DNA of 64,000 nucleotides from Mycolicibacterium houstonense (GCF_900078665.2 NZ_LT546207.1:3671537-3735536); one strand, 5' to 3'; positions 1-9,418 are shown, counted from the first letter of the stretch. Notes: generated from the letters alone by a model not told the origin. Program-made: numbers and translations.

Positions 1-40
1 CGGACCGGACTGGCCAGCCGTCGCGCTCCGGTGAGGCCGT

Positions 41-184
41 TCACGACGGCGAAAGAAGATCGGTACGAGGCTGCGATGCGGTCTGATCGGAGAAGACCGG
101 ACCCGACGCCGATTCGGTCGAGCGATCGAGAGTCGGCTTCGACTCCTGCTGCTCGATGTGGGAGAACAGTGCGGACGATTCCAT
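41..184 (-). CDS. small ORF, 47 aa, unknown
   Basis: An ATG-started reading frame of 47 codons that begins MESSALFSHIEQQE and ends in a Ser/Pro-rich tail. An AAGGA box lies about eight bases upstream of the ATG, which is the main reason to consider it real. No domain, signal peptide or membrane segment is visible and the composition is polar, so a soluble or disordered peptide is likely. No family was recognised. It could equally be a chance frame in high-GC DNA. Confidence 0.35.
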   Translation of the reverse strand: MESSALFSHIEQQESKPTLDRSTESASGPVFSDQTASQPRTDLLSPS

Positions 185-388
185 AGACGTGTCCTTGAAA
201 GGTGCGGGACTACCGCACAGCTAGTCGAAAGCAAGCGAGGGTTAATCACCGGCTGACCGATCAAACATCCAACGCAGTGACAGTCGAACGCCGCATTTGA
301 CGCACTGATGTGCACGGTCCACCTTCGAATCTACACCCGGTGACCCGCAGGTTCGGCTCGGCGGTGACGAAACGCCGGCGCGGCCCTG

Positions 389-1066
389 TCATCGAGCCCG
401 GTCGGCCAGAAACTGCTCCAGCCCGGCGATCACGATGTCGAGGTTGAACTCGAAGTCCTTGACCGCGGTCGCGTCGACGTCGCGGTCGGTGACGACCGTG
501 CTGAGCAACGGGAAGTCTTCGGCGGAAAGGTCTTTCAGGGCGCGGACCACCTCGGGAGTCTGGTGGTGCAGCCGGGACGCGGCCGAGCCGAGAACGTCGT
601 GCGCGGCCGACATCGCCAGCCCGGACACCAGCGTGAGGACCCGCCCGGCGTCGGCGGTACCGAACCCACCGTCCGTCAGCGCCCGCAGCACCTGCTCGGC
701 CAGCGCCAGGCTGGCCGCTCCGCCGGTACCACTCAGCCGGAAACTCGTTGCCGTCACACCGAGTTTCAGCACTCCCTGACGGATGGCACTCCCGTAGGCC
801 CGCAGGATCTCCTGCCAACTCGCGTCCTCGGGCAAATCGATCGAGCGCAGCTCGGTGTCGAACAGGTCGGCCACAACCAGCTCGAGCAGCCCGTCGCGGT
901 CACCGACGTAGTAGTGCAACGTGGTGCGGTCCACACCGAGCGCGTCGGCCACCGCCTGCATCGTCAACTCGCCCGGAGGTATCGCTCGTGCCGCGGCGAC
1001 GATCTGTCCCTGATCGATGCGCGGTGGACGGCCGCGCCCGCGGCGGGGCGCGTTTCCGGAGGTCAC
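389..1066 (-). CDS. TetR-family transcriptional regulator
   Basis: A 225-residue TetR repressor. A basic N-terminal stretch (RRGRGRPPRID) precedes the helix-turn-helix at about residues 25-60, with recognition segment DALGVDRTTLHYYVGDRDGL. The helical remainder is the usual ligand-binding and dimerisation part. The start is GTG at 1066: a TAGAAT -10 element on the minus strand ends exactly seven bases before it, so the mRNA is probably leaderless. It is divergent from the DapB-fold oxidoreductase at 1166 across about 100 bp and may control both. Ligand unknown. Confidence 0.9.
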   Translation of the reverse strand: MTSGNAPRRGRGRPPRIDQGQIVAAARAIPPGELTMQAVADALGVDRTTLHYYVGDRDGLLELVVADLFDTELRSIDLPEDASWQEILRAYGSAIRQGVLKLGVTATSFRLSGTGGAASLALAEQVLRALTDGGFGTADAGRVLTLVSGLAMSAAHDVLGSAASRLHHQTPEVVRALKDLSAEDFPLLSTVVTDRDVDATAVKDFEFNLDIVIAGLEQFLADRAR

Positions 1067-1072
1067 ACCCGG

Positions 1073-1078
1073 ATTCTA
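1073..1078 (-). promoter_or_regulatory. -10 element of a leaderless tetR
   Basis: TAGAAT on the minus strand fits the mycobacterial SigA -10 pattern TANNNT. Its last T is seven bases from the GTG at 1066, so transcription should begin at the start codon. Confidence 0.55.
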
Positions 1079-1165
1079 GTTCGCCACGGCGGGCGCGACG
1101 CCGGCTCTTCCCTTTTTCTCACGGGCGTGGAAAACTGCCCGAAACCGACGAAGGGAGCCGCGGCA

Positions 1166-2230
1166 GTGTCACAAACCTCTCCGTACCGGGTTGTTCAGTG
1201 GACGACGGGAAACGTCGGCAAGAGTTCGGTGGCGGCCATCGCCCGCAACCCCACCCTGGAACTGGTCGGCTGCTACGCCTGGTCACCGGACAAGGCGGGC
1301 AAGGACGTCGGGGAACTGGCGGGCATCGAGCCGCTCGGCGTGGCGGCCACCAACGATGTGCAGGCGCTGCTCGCCCTCAAACCGGACGTGGTGGTCTACA
1401 ACCCGATGTGGATCGATGTCGACGAACTCGTCGAGATCCTCTCCGCCGGAGTCAACGTCGTCGCGACGGCCTCGTTCATCACCGGGCACAACCAGGGCGA
1501 GGGCCGGGACCGGATCGCCGAGGCCTGCCGCAAGGGCGGCTCCACGATGTTCGGATCCGGCATCAGCCCCGGCTACGTGAATCAACTGGCGATCGTCGCG
1601 GCGGGCATCTGCGACCGGGTCGACAAGATCACCGTCAACGAAGCCGCGGACACCACGTTCTACGACTCCCCCGACACCGAGAAGCCCGTGGGCTTCGGCC
1701 AACCCATCGACCACCCCGATCTGCAGGCCATGACCGCCCACGGCACCGGCGTGTTCGGAGAAGCGGTGCGGATGATCGGTGACGCGCTCGGAATCGAGTT
1801 CGACGAGGTCCGCTGCGACGCCGAATACGCCCAGACCACAGAGGATCTCGACCTGGGCTCGTGGACCATACCGGCCGGCGGCGTTGCCGGCGTATTCGTC
1901 AGCTGGAAGGGCATCGTTGGGGATGCCACCCGCGTGGAGCTCACCCTGCGGTGGCGCAAAGGCCAGACGCTGCAACCGGATTGGCAGATCGACCAGGACG
2001 GCTGGATGATCGAGGTGGCCGGGCGCCCGACCGTGACGATGAAGGTCGGCTTCCTGCCACCGCCGGACTTCGAGGCCACCACACTGGAGGAGTTCATGGT
2101 GCTGGGACACATCATGACGGCCACGCCCCCGATCAACGCGATTCCCGCGGTGGTCGACGCCGCGCCCGGCATCGTCACCTACAACCATCTCCCCCTCATC
2201 CTGCCTCGGGGCGTGGTGCCCGCCTCCTGA
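1166..2230 (+). CDS. DapB-N-domain dehydrogenase-like protein
   Basis: A 354-residue protein with an N-terminal Rossmann fold of the dihydrodipicolinate-reductase type (VVQWTTGNVGKSSVAAIARN at the dinucleotide loop) and a C-terminal substrate domain. Relatives in actinobacteria are annotated as DapB N-terminal domain or 2,4-diaminopentanoate-dehydrogenase-like proteins and are distinct from lysine-pathway DapB, so the substrate is unknown. The GTG start at 1166 was chosen because an AAGGGA site sits about ten bases upstream; the longer frame to 563 overlaps the divergent tetR. It lies 150 bp before the NAD-glutamate dehydrogenase, with the same orientation. Confidence 0.85.
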   Translation: MSQTSPYRVVQWTTGNVGKSSVAAIARNPTLELVGCYAWSPDKAGKDVGELAGIEPLGVAATNDVQALLALKPDVVVYNPMWIDVDELVEILSAGVNVVATASFITGHNQGEGRDRIAEACRKGGSTMFGSGISPGYVNQLAIVAAGICDRVDKITVNEAADTTFYDSPDTEKPVGFGQPIDHPDLQAMTAHGTGVFGEAVRMIGDALGIEFDEVRCDAEYAQTTEDLDLGSWTIPAGGVAGVFVSWKGIVGDATRVELTLRWRKGQTLQPDWQIDQDGWMIEVAGRPTVTMKVGFLPPPDFEATTLEEFMVLGHIMTATPPINAIPAVVDAAPGIVTYNHLPLILPRGVVPAS

Positions 2231-2379
2231 GCCCACCGATCGCGGGTTACAGAGTGTAAGGACCGCCCCTGGATCATTGACAGTTTGAACCCTCCGCGTC
2301 GGTGTTCCACACCACAGGATTGGACCGTCCGCCGAACGCAACCGGCGGCTTCGATCAACGACGATTGAGGGGACCAACC

Positions 2380-5300
2380 GTGGACTCGTTGCGCGCCAAC
2401 CACATTGCACCAGACATGCAAGACCGGCAGGCCGGGGTTGTGGTACCCAGCCGGCTCCTGGAGGCCACGGCGCTCAACGATCTGATGGGCGATGCCGTCG
2501 CGGTGAACCTCGATTGGGCCGAATCCGCGGAGGGCCGGCTGAACTTCGCGCTCGCCGCGCTCGAGCCGGTTCCGCTGCGCCGGATGCTTCCCGCGCTGCA
2601 GAGCATGGATCTCGAGGTCCTCGAGGAACAGGCCGACACCTGGACCAGGCCCGACGGTCGGCTGTGCCACGTGTATCACCTCCTGCTACAGCCCGGTCCC
2701 GACGCGGCGGACGCGCTGGCCGCGCCCCAGGACGGCACCACCGATCGCATCCGCGAGACCTTCCTGGCGATGTGGGCGGGGCGCATCGAATCCGACGGAT
2801 TCAACGCGTTGCTCCTGCGGGCCGCCGTGAGCTGGCGGCAGGTCACCGTGCTGCGTAGCTACAGCCGCTACCTGCGCCAGCTGCCGTTGCCGTACGGTCA
2901 GGCCCGTATCCAGCGGGTGCTACTGGACAATCCGGAGGCCGCCCGCGCCCTGCTGGAGCTGTTCGAGTCCCGGTTCGATCAGACCGAGCAACCTGCCGAC
3001 AGCCCGCACCGCATCGCCCGCATCGCCGAGGCCGAGCATCGGGTGGCCACCGAGATCGACCAGGTGCTGAACATCGATGCAGACCGGATCCTGCGCGCCT
3101 ACCACAATCTGATCAACGCCACGGTACGCACCAACGCGTTCGCACCCGATGCCCTCACGGTCTGGGCGCCGTATCTGGTGCACAAGCTCGACGCCCGGTC
3201 CGTCGACGAGCTGCCGCAGCCGCGTCCGCTGTCCGAAATCTTCGTGTACTCACCTGAATTCGAGGGCGTTCATCTTCGCTTCGGGCTGGTCGCACGCGGC
3301 GGCCTGCGCTGGTCTGACCGCCACGACGACTACCGCACCGAAGTCCTGGGCCTGGTCAAGGCGCAGGCGGTCAAGAACGCGATGATCGTGCCGGCCGGAG
3401 CCAAGGGCGTGTTCGTCGTCAAGGCCCGTCCCGTCGCGGGCGAATCGCCGCGCGTGCAGGGCCTGCGCAGCTACCGGCAGTTCATCGCCGCGTTGCTCGA
3501 CGTGGTCGACAAGAACGCCGATTCCGGTTCCGGCAGCGATCAGCGGCCCCGCTTCGGCGGCGTGGTGTGCCACGACGGGCCGGACCCCTACCTGGTGGTG
3601 GCCGCGGACAAGGGCACCGCGACGTTCTCGGATTCGGCCAACGCGGTGGCGCTCGACCGTGGCTACTGGATGGGTGACGCCTTCGCCTCCGGCGGCTCGG
3701 CCGGCTACGACCACAAGGCGATGGGCATCACGGCTCGTGGCGCGTGGGTCAGCGGCGACAGCCACCTGGCCCAACTCGGCATCGACTCCGAGTCCGACGA
3801 GTTCACCGCCGTCGGCGTCGGTGACATGAGCGGTGACGTCTTCGGCAACGGCATGCTGCTGCGCCCGGGGCTCCGGTTGGTGGCCGCGTTCGACCACCGC
3901 CACATCTTCGTCGACCCCCAACCCGACACCGCACGGGCACGCAAGGAGCGCCGGCGACTCTTCGAACTGCCCCAGTCATCATGGGACGACTACGATCGTG
4001 CCTCGATCAGTCCTGGCGGCGGGGTGTGGCCACGAACCGCGAAAACCATTGCCACCACACCGGAGATGCGCGCCGCACTCGGTCTCGGTGACGACGAGTC
4101 ACGGCTGACCCCCACCCAATTGATCAGCCACATCCTGCGCGCCCCGGTGGACCTGCTGTTCAACGGTGGGATCGGGACCTACATCAAGGCCACCGGCGAA
4201 CAGCACGCCGACATCGCCGACAAGGTGAACGATCCGGTACGGGTCAACGCCGAGGACGTCCGCGCACGGGTGATCGTCGAGGGCGGGAACCTCGGACTCT
4301 CCCAGCGCGCCCGGATCGAATACGCCCGGCGCGGGGGCCTGGTGAACACCGACGCCATCGACAACGCCGCAGGGGTCGACTGCTCCGACCACGAGGTCAA
4401 CATCAAGATCCTGCTCGACGGCGCCGCACGTTCCGGCCTGATCAGCGGCAGCGCCCGCAATCGGCTGCTGACCGATATGACCGATGAAGTGGCACAGCAC
4501 GTCCTGGCCAACAACCGGGCGCACAATCGGCTGCTCAGCGACGCCCGCTCGAACGCCGCCCAGATGGTCCAGGTGCACGCGCGCATGACCGCCGATCTGG
4601 AAGCCCGCCGCGGACTGCACCGGTCGCGCGAAAACATGCCCACCCCTGCGGAATTCGCCGACCTGGCCAAGGGCGACACCGGACTCACCGCGCCGCAGCT
4701 GGCCACCTTGATGGCGCACGTCAAGCTCGACCTCAAGGCCGAGCTGCTCGACGGCGAGAGGTTCGACGACCCGTACTTCGATGCGCTGCTCACGCGGTAC
4801 TTTCCCCCGACGTTGCGGCGCCGGCTCGGCGAGCCGTTGCCGGAGCATCCACTCCGCCGACAGATCATCACCACCTCGATCGTGAATCGTGTGCTGGCCA
4901 CCTCGGGTCTGACCTTCGCGTTCCGGCTGGCGGAGGAAACCGGCGCTGCCACAGGCGATATCGTGCGCGCCCACGCAGTGGTGTCCGAGGTGTTCGACCT
5001 GGACACGCTGTGGGCGGACATCTATGCCGCCGACCTCTCGCCCGAGCTGACCAACACCTTGATCATCGAGGGCCGCCGCCTGCTCGACCGGGCGGCACGG
5101 TGGTTCGTGCTCAACCGGCCGCAACCGCTCGACGTGGACGCCGAGATCACCCGGTTCAGCAACCAGGTGGCGATGCTGCGCGGGCAGCTTCGATCGATGC
5201 TGGGCGGACAGGAACGCGACACGGTGGCGCAGGCACACGACGACATGGTCGCCCGCGGAGTGCCGGGCAGCATCGCTCAGCGGATCAGCGAATCACTCTA

Positions 5301-5697
5301 TGCCTTCAGCCTTCTCGACATCGTCGAGGTCGCGCACGCTCACGGTGAGGACTCGGCCCAACTCGCCAAGATCTACTTCGAACTGTCCGATCGGCTCGGA
5401 GTGGACCGGCTCCTGCTGGCGGTGTCGACGCTGCCCCGGGGCGGTCGCTGGCACGCCCTGGCCAGGCTCGCGCTGCGGGAGGATCTGTACCGCTCGCTGC
5501 GCGACCTCACGATCGACGTCACCAAGTTCGGCGTCGACGAGGACCAGACGACGAGCAGCATCCGTGACTTCGAGGCCTACAACCGGCCGCGGCTGGACCG
5601 GGCGCGGCGCACGCTGGACGAGTTCCTCGAATCCGACGAGCCCGACCTGGCTGTGCTGTCGGTGGCCTCGGCGCAGCTGCGTCGGCTCCATCGATAA
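2380..5697 (+). CDS. NAD-dependent glutamate dehydrogenase, short (L_115-like) class
   Basis: A 1105-residue protein of the large bacterial NAD-GDH family, which oxidatively deaminates glutamate to 2-oxoglutarate. The catalytic core is clear: GGLRWSDRHDDYRTEVLGL near residue 307, then a lysine-containing PAGAKGVFVVK, followed by the nucleotide-binding and C-terminal helical parts. Mycobacteria usually carry a form of about 1,600 residues (Rv2476c type, L_180); this one lacks roughly 500 N-terminal residues, including the ACT-like regulatory part. Its size matches the separate 115-kDa class known in M. smegmatis. GTG 2380 with GAGGGG upstream is the best start, and there is no frameshift suggesting truncation. 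Confidence 0.92.
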   Translation: MDSLRANHIAPDMQDRQAGVVVPSRLLEATALNDLMGDAVAVNLDWAESAEGRLNFALAALEPVPLRRMLPALQSMDLEVLEEQADTWTRPDGRLCHVYHLLLQPGPDAADALAAPQDGTTDRIRETFLAMWAGRIESDGFNALLLRAAVSWRQVTVLRSYSRYLRQLPLPYGQARIQRVLLDNPEAARALLELFESRFDQTEQPADSPHRIARIAEAEHRVATEIDQVLNIDADRILRAYHNLINATVRTNAFAPDALTVWAPYLVHKLDARSVDELPQPRPLSEIFVYSPEFEGVHLRFGLVARGGLRWSDRHDDYRTEVLGLVKAQAVKNAMIVPAGAKGVFVVKARPVAGESPRVQGLRSYRQFIAALLDVVDKNADSGSGSDQRPRFGGVVCHDGPDPYLVVAADKGTATFSDSANAVALDRGYWMGDAFASGGSAGYDHKAMGITARGAWVSGDSHLAQLGIDSESDEFTAVGVGDMSGDVFGNGMLLRPGLRLVAAFDHRHIFVDPQPDTARARKERRRLFELPQSSWDDYDRASISPGGGVWPRTAKTIATTPEMRAALGLGDDESRLTPTQLISHILRAPVDLLFNGGIGTYIKATGEQHADIADKVNDPVRVNAEDVRARVIVEGGNLGLSQRARIEYARRGGLVNTDAIDNAAGVDCSDHEVNIKILLDGAARSGLISGSARNRLLTDMTDEVAQHVLANNRAHNRLLSDARSNAAQMVQVHARMTADLEARRGLHRSRENMPTPAEFADLAKGDTGLTAPQLATLMAHVKLDLKAELLDGERFDDPYFDALLTRYFPPTLRRRLGEPLPEHPLRRQIITTSIVNRVLATSGLTFAFRLAEETGAATGDIVRAHAVVSEVFDLDTLWADIYAADLSPELTNTLIIEGRRLLDRAARWFVLNRPQPLDVDAEITRFSNQVAMLRGQLRSMLGGQERDTVAQAHDDMVARGVPGSIAQRISESLYAFSLLDIVEVAHAHGEDSAQLAKIYFELSDRLGVDRLLLAVSTLPRGGRWHALARLALREDLYRSLRDLTIDVTKFGVDEDQTTSSIRDFEAYNRPRLDRARRTLDEFLESDEPDLAVLSVASAQLRRLHR

Positions 5698-5715
5698 CCC
5701 CCGTGGCGGCGCCGT

Positions 5716-6207
5716 TCACGCTGTGGTCGGCGCCGTCACCGTCGGCGTAGCGGTCACCGGAAAGTTGACCGAGTTGGCGATGAAGCACAGCCGGTGGGCT
5801 TCGTGATGCAGCTCGGTGGCGTCCTCGACCCGGTCGGGCTCGGCGATGGTCACCTCCGGCCGTAGCGTCACGTCGGTGAAAGCCCCTCCGCCCTCGGCAT
5901 TCTCGCTCATCGTCCCCTCCGGGCGGTCGCGGTAGGCGGTGACCGTGATGCCCTCCTTGGCACACAGCGCGAGGTACCAGAGCATGTGGCACTGGGACAG
6001 GCTGACCACGAGCAGTTCCTCGGGGTTCCACCGCTGCGGGCTGCCCCGGAAGGACGGATCGGCGCTCCCCTGGATCACCGGCTTGCCGGAGTCATCGACA
6101 CCCGTCACCTCGTGGTCGCGGGCGTAGTCGCGGTAACCGCTGGTCCCCGAACCGGTGTTGCCGGTCCAGGTGAGTTCGACCTCGTATCGATGTGTCCGGT
6201 TGGCCAT
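5716..6207 (-). CDS. OsmC-family peroxide-detoxification protein
   Basis: A 163-residue OsmC/Ohr-fold protein. Members reduce organic hydroperoxides with a pair of cysteines. The two expected positions are present: Cys73 in SLSQCHMLW on the central helix and Cys141 in HRLCFIANSVNFP near the C-terminus, plus an extra Cys82. The ATG at 6207 gives the conserved N-terminus; the longer frame is an antisense shadow of the next gene. It is divergent from the MpaB-like gene. Closer to the OsmC branch than to Ohr by sequence feel; substrate range unknown. Confidence 0.88.
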   Translation of the reverse strand: MANRTHRYEVELTWTGNTGSGTSGYRDYARDHEVTGVDDSGKPVIQGSADPSFRGSPQRWNPEELLVVSLSQCHMLWYLALCAKEGITVTAYRDRPEGTMSENAEGGGAFTDVTLRPEVTIAEPDRVEDATELHHEAHRLCFIANSVNFPVTATPTVTAPTTA

Positions 6208-6290
6208 GTTCGCGAAGATACCAACGTGCCACACCCGGACCACGGTCTTCCGGGCCAGCCTGGCCCGAGCCTCGAACGGGTAGACAACTA

Positions 6291-6326
6291 TTGACACATT
6301 GGCACAGATTGCTAGCCTTTGTGCCA
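6291..6326 (+). promoter_or_regulatory. promoter with overlapping inverted repeat (mpaB-like/tetR operon)
   Basis: TTGACA (6291-6296), 16 bases, then TAGCCT (6313-6318) form a near-consensus SigA promoter; the ATG at 6326 lies eight bases after the -10, so the transcript is leaderless or nearly so. A perfect inverted repeat TGGCACA / TGTGCCA (6300-6306 and 6320-6326) brackets the -10. This is the likely operator of the TetR protein encoded second in the operon. Confidence 0.6.
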
Positions 6327-7270
6327 TGTCCATTGGCAGCGTGGCCGAAGCAGACGTGGTTCGACAGGACGTGCTGGCGAATTTCCGCAGGCACTCGGGC
6401 AGCATCTTGGGAGGTGCGTTCGGAGCGGCGGCGTTCGATGAAGTGGCCTTGGTCCCGGTCGCCGCGGCGGTGGACCGCAGCGGCCGGTTCGAGCGCAACT
6501 TCCTCGACCGCGGGGTGCGCAGCGGGTTCTCGGCGTTGCTGGCCATCTGGGGTGACGCCGACGATCGCGCGGCGGAAGGCCGTCGCCTGCAAACCATGCA
6601 CCGCGACGTCCGCGGCCACGGCAAGGGCGAGTTCGCCGACGTCCGCTACAGCGCCCTGAACCCGCAGCTGTGGAACTGGATCGCGATCAGCGGGATCTTC
6701 GTCGTCCTGAACTCGTTCACCCCGGCGACCGGCATCACGATGAATCCCGCCGAACAAGAGGCGGCGTACCGTCAACTGCTCGACGCGTTCAGTGCCATCG
6801 AACTGCCCGGCGCGTCGGCCAAGCTGCCGGAGTCCTATGCCGAGGCTGTCCGCTATTACGACGACATGGTGGAAAATCAGCTGCGCGACAACGTGTTCCT
6901 GACACGGGTGACCGCGGGGCTGACCCGTCTGCCACTGCCCACCCTGCTGCTGCCCGGCCCGCTGAGGTTGGCGTTGACTCCCTCCTGGCTGGCGGTGCGG
7001 CCGATCGCCGGTCGGGTGATCAAGGTGTGTTCCTTCGGGATCATGCACCCGGGGGTCCGCGAGCTGACCGGATTCCGCTGGGACTCTCGCCATGACCGGG
7101 AGTTCGCCGTGTACACGCGGCTGCTGCAGCTGGCCTGGCGGGTGTTGCCGGACCGGCTGCTGCTGATCCCGCTGGCCTACAACCGGCTGCAGTACGAAAA
7201 GCTGGTGCGCCTGCACCGATCGGTGGCGCTGGACTCATTCGCGCCGCTGGGATGCCCGGCCGCGGGCTGA
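6326..7270 (+). CDS. MpaB-like oxygenase (DUF2236 family)
   Basis: A 314-residue member of the DUF2236 / MpaB family, related to heme-b latex-clearing oxygenases; many mycobacterial members have no known substrate. Family features include the N-terminal FGAAAFDEVALVPVAAAVD region, the central ADVRYSALNPQLWNWI segment and the arginine/histidine-rich C-terminal helices. The ATG at 6326 fits the promoter; an upstream TTG at 6299 would fall inside the promoter. A TetR gene follows after 13 bases, so the two are co-transcribed and probably autoregulated. Confidence 0.85.
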   Translation: MSIGSVAEADVVRQDVLANFRRHSGSILGGAFGAAAFDEVALVPVAAAVDRSGRFERNFLDRGVRSGFSALLAIWGDADDRAAEGRRLQTMHRDVRGHGKGEFADVRYSALNPQLWNWIAISGIFVVLNSFTPATGITMNPAEQEAAYRQLLDAFSAIELPGASAKLPESYAEAVRYYDDMVENQLRDNVFLTRVTAGLTRLPLPTLLLPGPLRLALTPSWLAVRPIAGRVIKVCSFGIMHPGVRELTGFRWDSRHDREFAVYTRLLQLAWRVLPDRLLLIPLAYNRLQYEKLVRLHRSVALDSFAPLGCPAAG

Positions 7271-7283
7271 CACACTGATAGCG

Positions 7284-7865
7284 ATGCCCCGCAGCAACGC
7301 CAGTCAGTCCGAACAGGAGGACGCCATCCTCAAGGCCGCGGCCGAGGAGGTGGCGCTCGTCGGGCTGGGCCGGGCCAGCCTGGACGTCATCGCCAAGCAG
7401 GCCGGGGTGAGCCGCCGGACGTTGTACCGCCGGTTCCCCACCCGCGACGCCCTGATCACCGAACTCGGACGCCGCACCTTCGACGACGCGATGACTCGGC
7501 TGCGCACGGTCGCAATCGATTCCGGCCCCAACGACGCGGCGGTGGCGGCGTTCTGCGAGGGGTTGCGGCTGCTGACCACCGAACCGGTGATGCGCAGGTT
7601 CCTGCGCCTGGACACCGACTTCACCGCGGTGGCCGGAGCCTACGACCAGGCGCCGGCCTTCCTGCACCATGCCTCAACGGCGATGGCCAAGGCGCTTCGT
7701 GCCGCCGGGGCCACCATGCCCGACGCGGATCTGCTGGCCGTTGCCGAACTGCACATCCGGCTCGCATGTTCGCTCGCCCAGCTGCCCACACCGCTGCTGG
7801 ATGTCGAGGACGACGACGCGGTCCGCGCCTACGCGCGCCGGCATCTCGCACCCTTGGTGCGCTAG
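7284..7865 (+). CDS. TetR-family regulator of the MpaB-like operon
   Basis: A 193-residue TetR protein. The HTH lies at about residues 28-50 (LDVIAKQAGVSRRTLYRRFP) and is followed by a helical effector domain. It starts 13 bases after the oxygenase stop, so the operon encodes the enzyme first and its likely repressor second. Its operator is probably the TGGCACA / TGTGCCA repeat over the operon promoter. The ligand is unknown. Confidence 0.88.
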   Translation: MPRSNASQSEQEDAILKAAAEEVALVGLGRASLDVIAKQAGVSRRTLYRRFPTRDALITELGRRTFDDAMTRLRTVAIDSGPNDAAVAAFCEGLRLLTTEPVMRRFLRLDTDFTAVAGAYDQAPAFLHHASTAMAKALRAAGATMPDADLLAVAELHIRLACSLAQLPTPLLDVEDDDAVRAYARRHLAPLVR

Positions 7866-7876
7866 GCGGTCCCCCC

Positions 7877-8743
7877 TCAGCGGGGTGCGCCACGCAGACT
7901 CCCTGCCGCCGCGCGCACCGCGGCCGTGATGGTCTCCACCATCGGACTGTCCAGCTTCCAGCACTGCCAGTACAGCGGCACGTCCAGGAACTGATCGGTG
8001 ATCCGGACGAAGTCGTCGTCGACCAATTCCTCCGGATACATGCCCCAGCCCAGCCCGGCCCGCACGGCGGCCCCGAACCCCTCTGCCGTCGGAATGTAGT
8101 GCGTCGGGCGGACGACATCCTTGCGAAACACCTTGCGCACCAATTGGTCCTGCAGCGCATCGTCACGGTTCCAGGACAGCGACGGCGCCTCGGGCGCGGC
8201 GTCGCGAGTGAATCCGTCGGGCAGATAGCGCCGTACATACTCGGCGCTGGCCACCGGCACGTAGCGCATCGCACCCAGCGGGTGCACCCGGCAGCCCGGC
8301 ACCGGACGCCGCTCGGTGGTGACGGCCCCCATTACGACCCCCTCGCGCAGCAGCCGCGCCGAAAGGTCCTGATCCTCGATCCTGATGTCGAACAGGAACT
8401 CGGCGGCTGCGGCGAACACCCCGGTGAACCAGGTCGCCATCGAATCGGCGTTGACGGCCAGCGCGATCCGGGTGCGGTGCGTGGAACCTCCACCCATCTC
8501 GGCCAGCGTCTCGGATTCCAGCAGGGCGGTCTGCGCGGCCAGCCTGAGCAGCGGCACCCCGGCCGCTGTTGCCGTGCAGGGCTTTTCGCGGACCACGAGA
8601 ACCTGGCCGACCCGCTGTTCGAGGGCCTTGATCCGTTGGCTGATCGCCGACGGGGTCACGTGCAGCCGGTGCGCGGCCGCATCGAAGCTGCCCAGTTCGA
8701 CCACCGCGGCGAAGGCGGCGAGCTGCTGGCCGTCGATCCGCAC
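7877..8743 (-). CDS. lysG: LysR-family regulator of the LysG/ArgP type
   Basis: A 288-residue LysR regulator. The N-terminal winged HTH (FDAAAHRLHVTPSAISQRIKALEQRVGQ) and the following VREKPCTATAAG are typical of ArgP/LysG, which senses lysine or arginine and normally activates the divergent exporter gene lysE. The C-terminal part is the periplasmic-binding-like effector domain. No lysE is adjacent: the gene follows a tetR on the same strand by ten bases. It may therefore act on a distant exporter or have lost its partner. Converges with the tetR at 7284. Confidence 0.85.
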   Translation of the reverse strand: MRIDGQQLAAFAAVVELGSFDAAAHRLHVTPSAISQRIKALEQRVGQVLVVREKPCTATAAGVPLLRLAAQTALLESETLAEMGGGSTHRTRIALAVNADSMATWFTGVFAAAAEFLFDIRIEDQDLSARLLREGVVMGAVTTERRPVPGCRVHPLGAMRYVPVASAEYVRRYLPDGFTRDAAPEAPSLSWNRDDALQDQLVRKVFRKDVVRPTHYIPTAEGFGAAVRAGLGWGMYPEELVDDDFVRITDQFLDVPLYWQCWKLDSPMVETITAAVRAAAGSLRGAPR

Positions 8744-8752
8744 GTCCCGATC

Positions 8753-9418
8753 CTAATCGGGCACGCCGGCGGCGCCCCGCAATCCGCCGCTGGTGAACTG
8801 GATGAGCTCGTCGAGCCATCGCCGGTCCAAGCCGTCGGGACCCAACGGCTGCCCGTACAGGGAGAGGTCCGAACTGGCCAGCGCACCGATCATCGAGAAG
8901 ATGGCAATCGTGCTGCGCTGCTGTCCTTCTCCGGTTCGGATATCCGGAACCGCGCGCCCCGCCGCGGCGAAGAACAACTCGGGCAGGTTCGGCGTGCCCG
9001 ACAACTGGTCGAGCCAGAGTTGGTCTTCGTCGAGGGCCAGCTGATTCATCACCTTGAGCCAGCGCAAGCCACCGACCGGATCCTCGTCGAGCAATCGGAC
9101 GTAGGGGGCGATCAACGCCTCGACGACATCTCGGACGCCGACCTCGTTGTCCGACTGGCCGACCCGAACCAACTCGTCGACCACCGCCGCGAACACCGAC
9201 GGGGCCCGCCGGAGCGCGACCGCGACGACCAGATCCCGCTTGACCGGGAAGTGATAGGCCACCGCGCGACTGGCCACGCCCGCCTCACGGGCCACCGCCC
9301 GCGTGGCCACCGCACCGATCGACAGCTCGGCGAACATTCGCTCGGCGGTGTCGATGATCAGTGCTCGGGTGTCGACGTCGCGCCGGGGCCCGCGTCTGCG
9401 GGTCGTACTCGAGACCAC
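8753..9418 (-). CDS. TetR-family regulator
   Basis: A 221-residue TetR protein with HTH around residues 37-60 (VAREAGVASRAVAYHFPVKRDL). The GTG at 9418 is preceded by TAGGCT on the minus strand ending exactly seven bases away, giving a leaderless start. It is first in a two-gene unit with lysG (ten-base gap) and is divergent from a small hypothetical gene at 9545. Ligand and targets unknown. Confidence 0.87.
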   Translation of the reverse strand: MVSSTTRRRGPRRDVDTRALIIDTAERMFAELSIGAVATRAVAREAGVASRAVAYHFPVKRDLVVAVALRRAPSVFAAVVDELVRVGQSDNEVGVRDVVEALIAPYVRLLDEDPVGGLRWLKVMNQLALDEDQLWLDQLSGTPNLPELFFAAAGRAVPDIRTGEGQQRSTIAIFSMIGALASSDLSLYGQPLGPDGLDRRWLDELIQFTSGGLRGAAGVPD

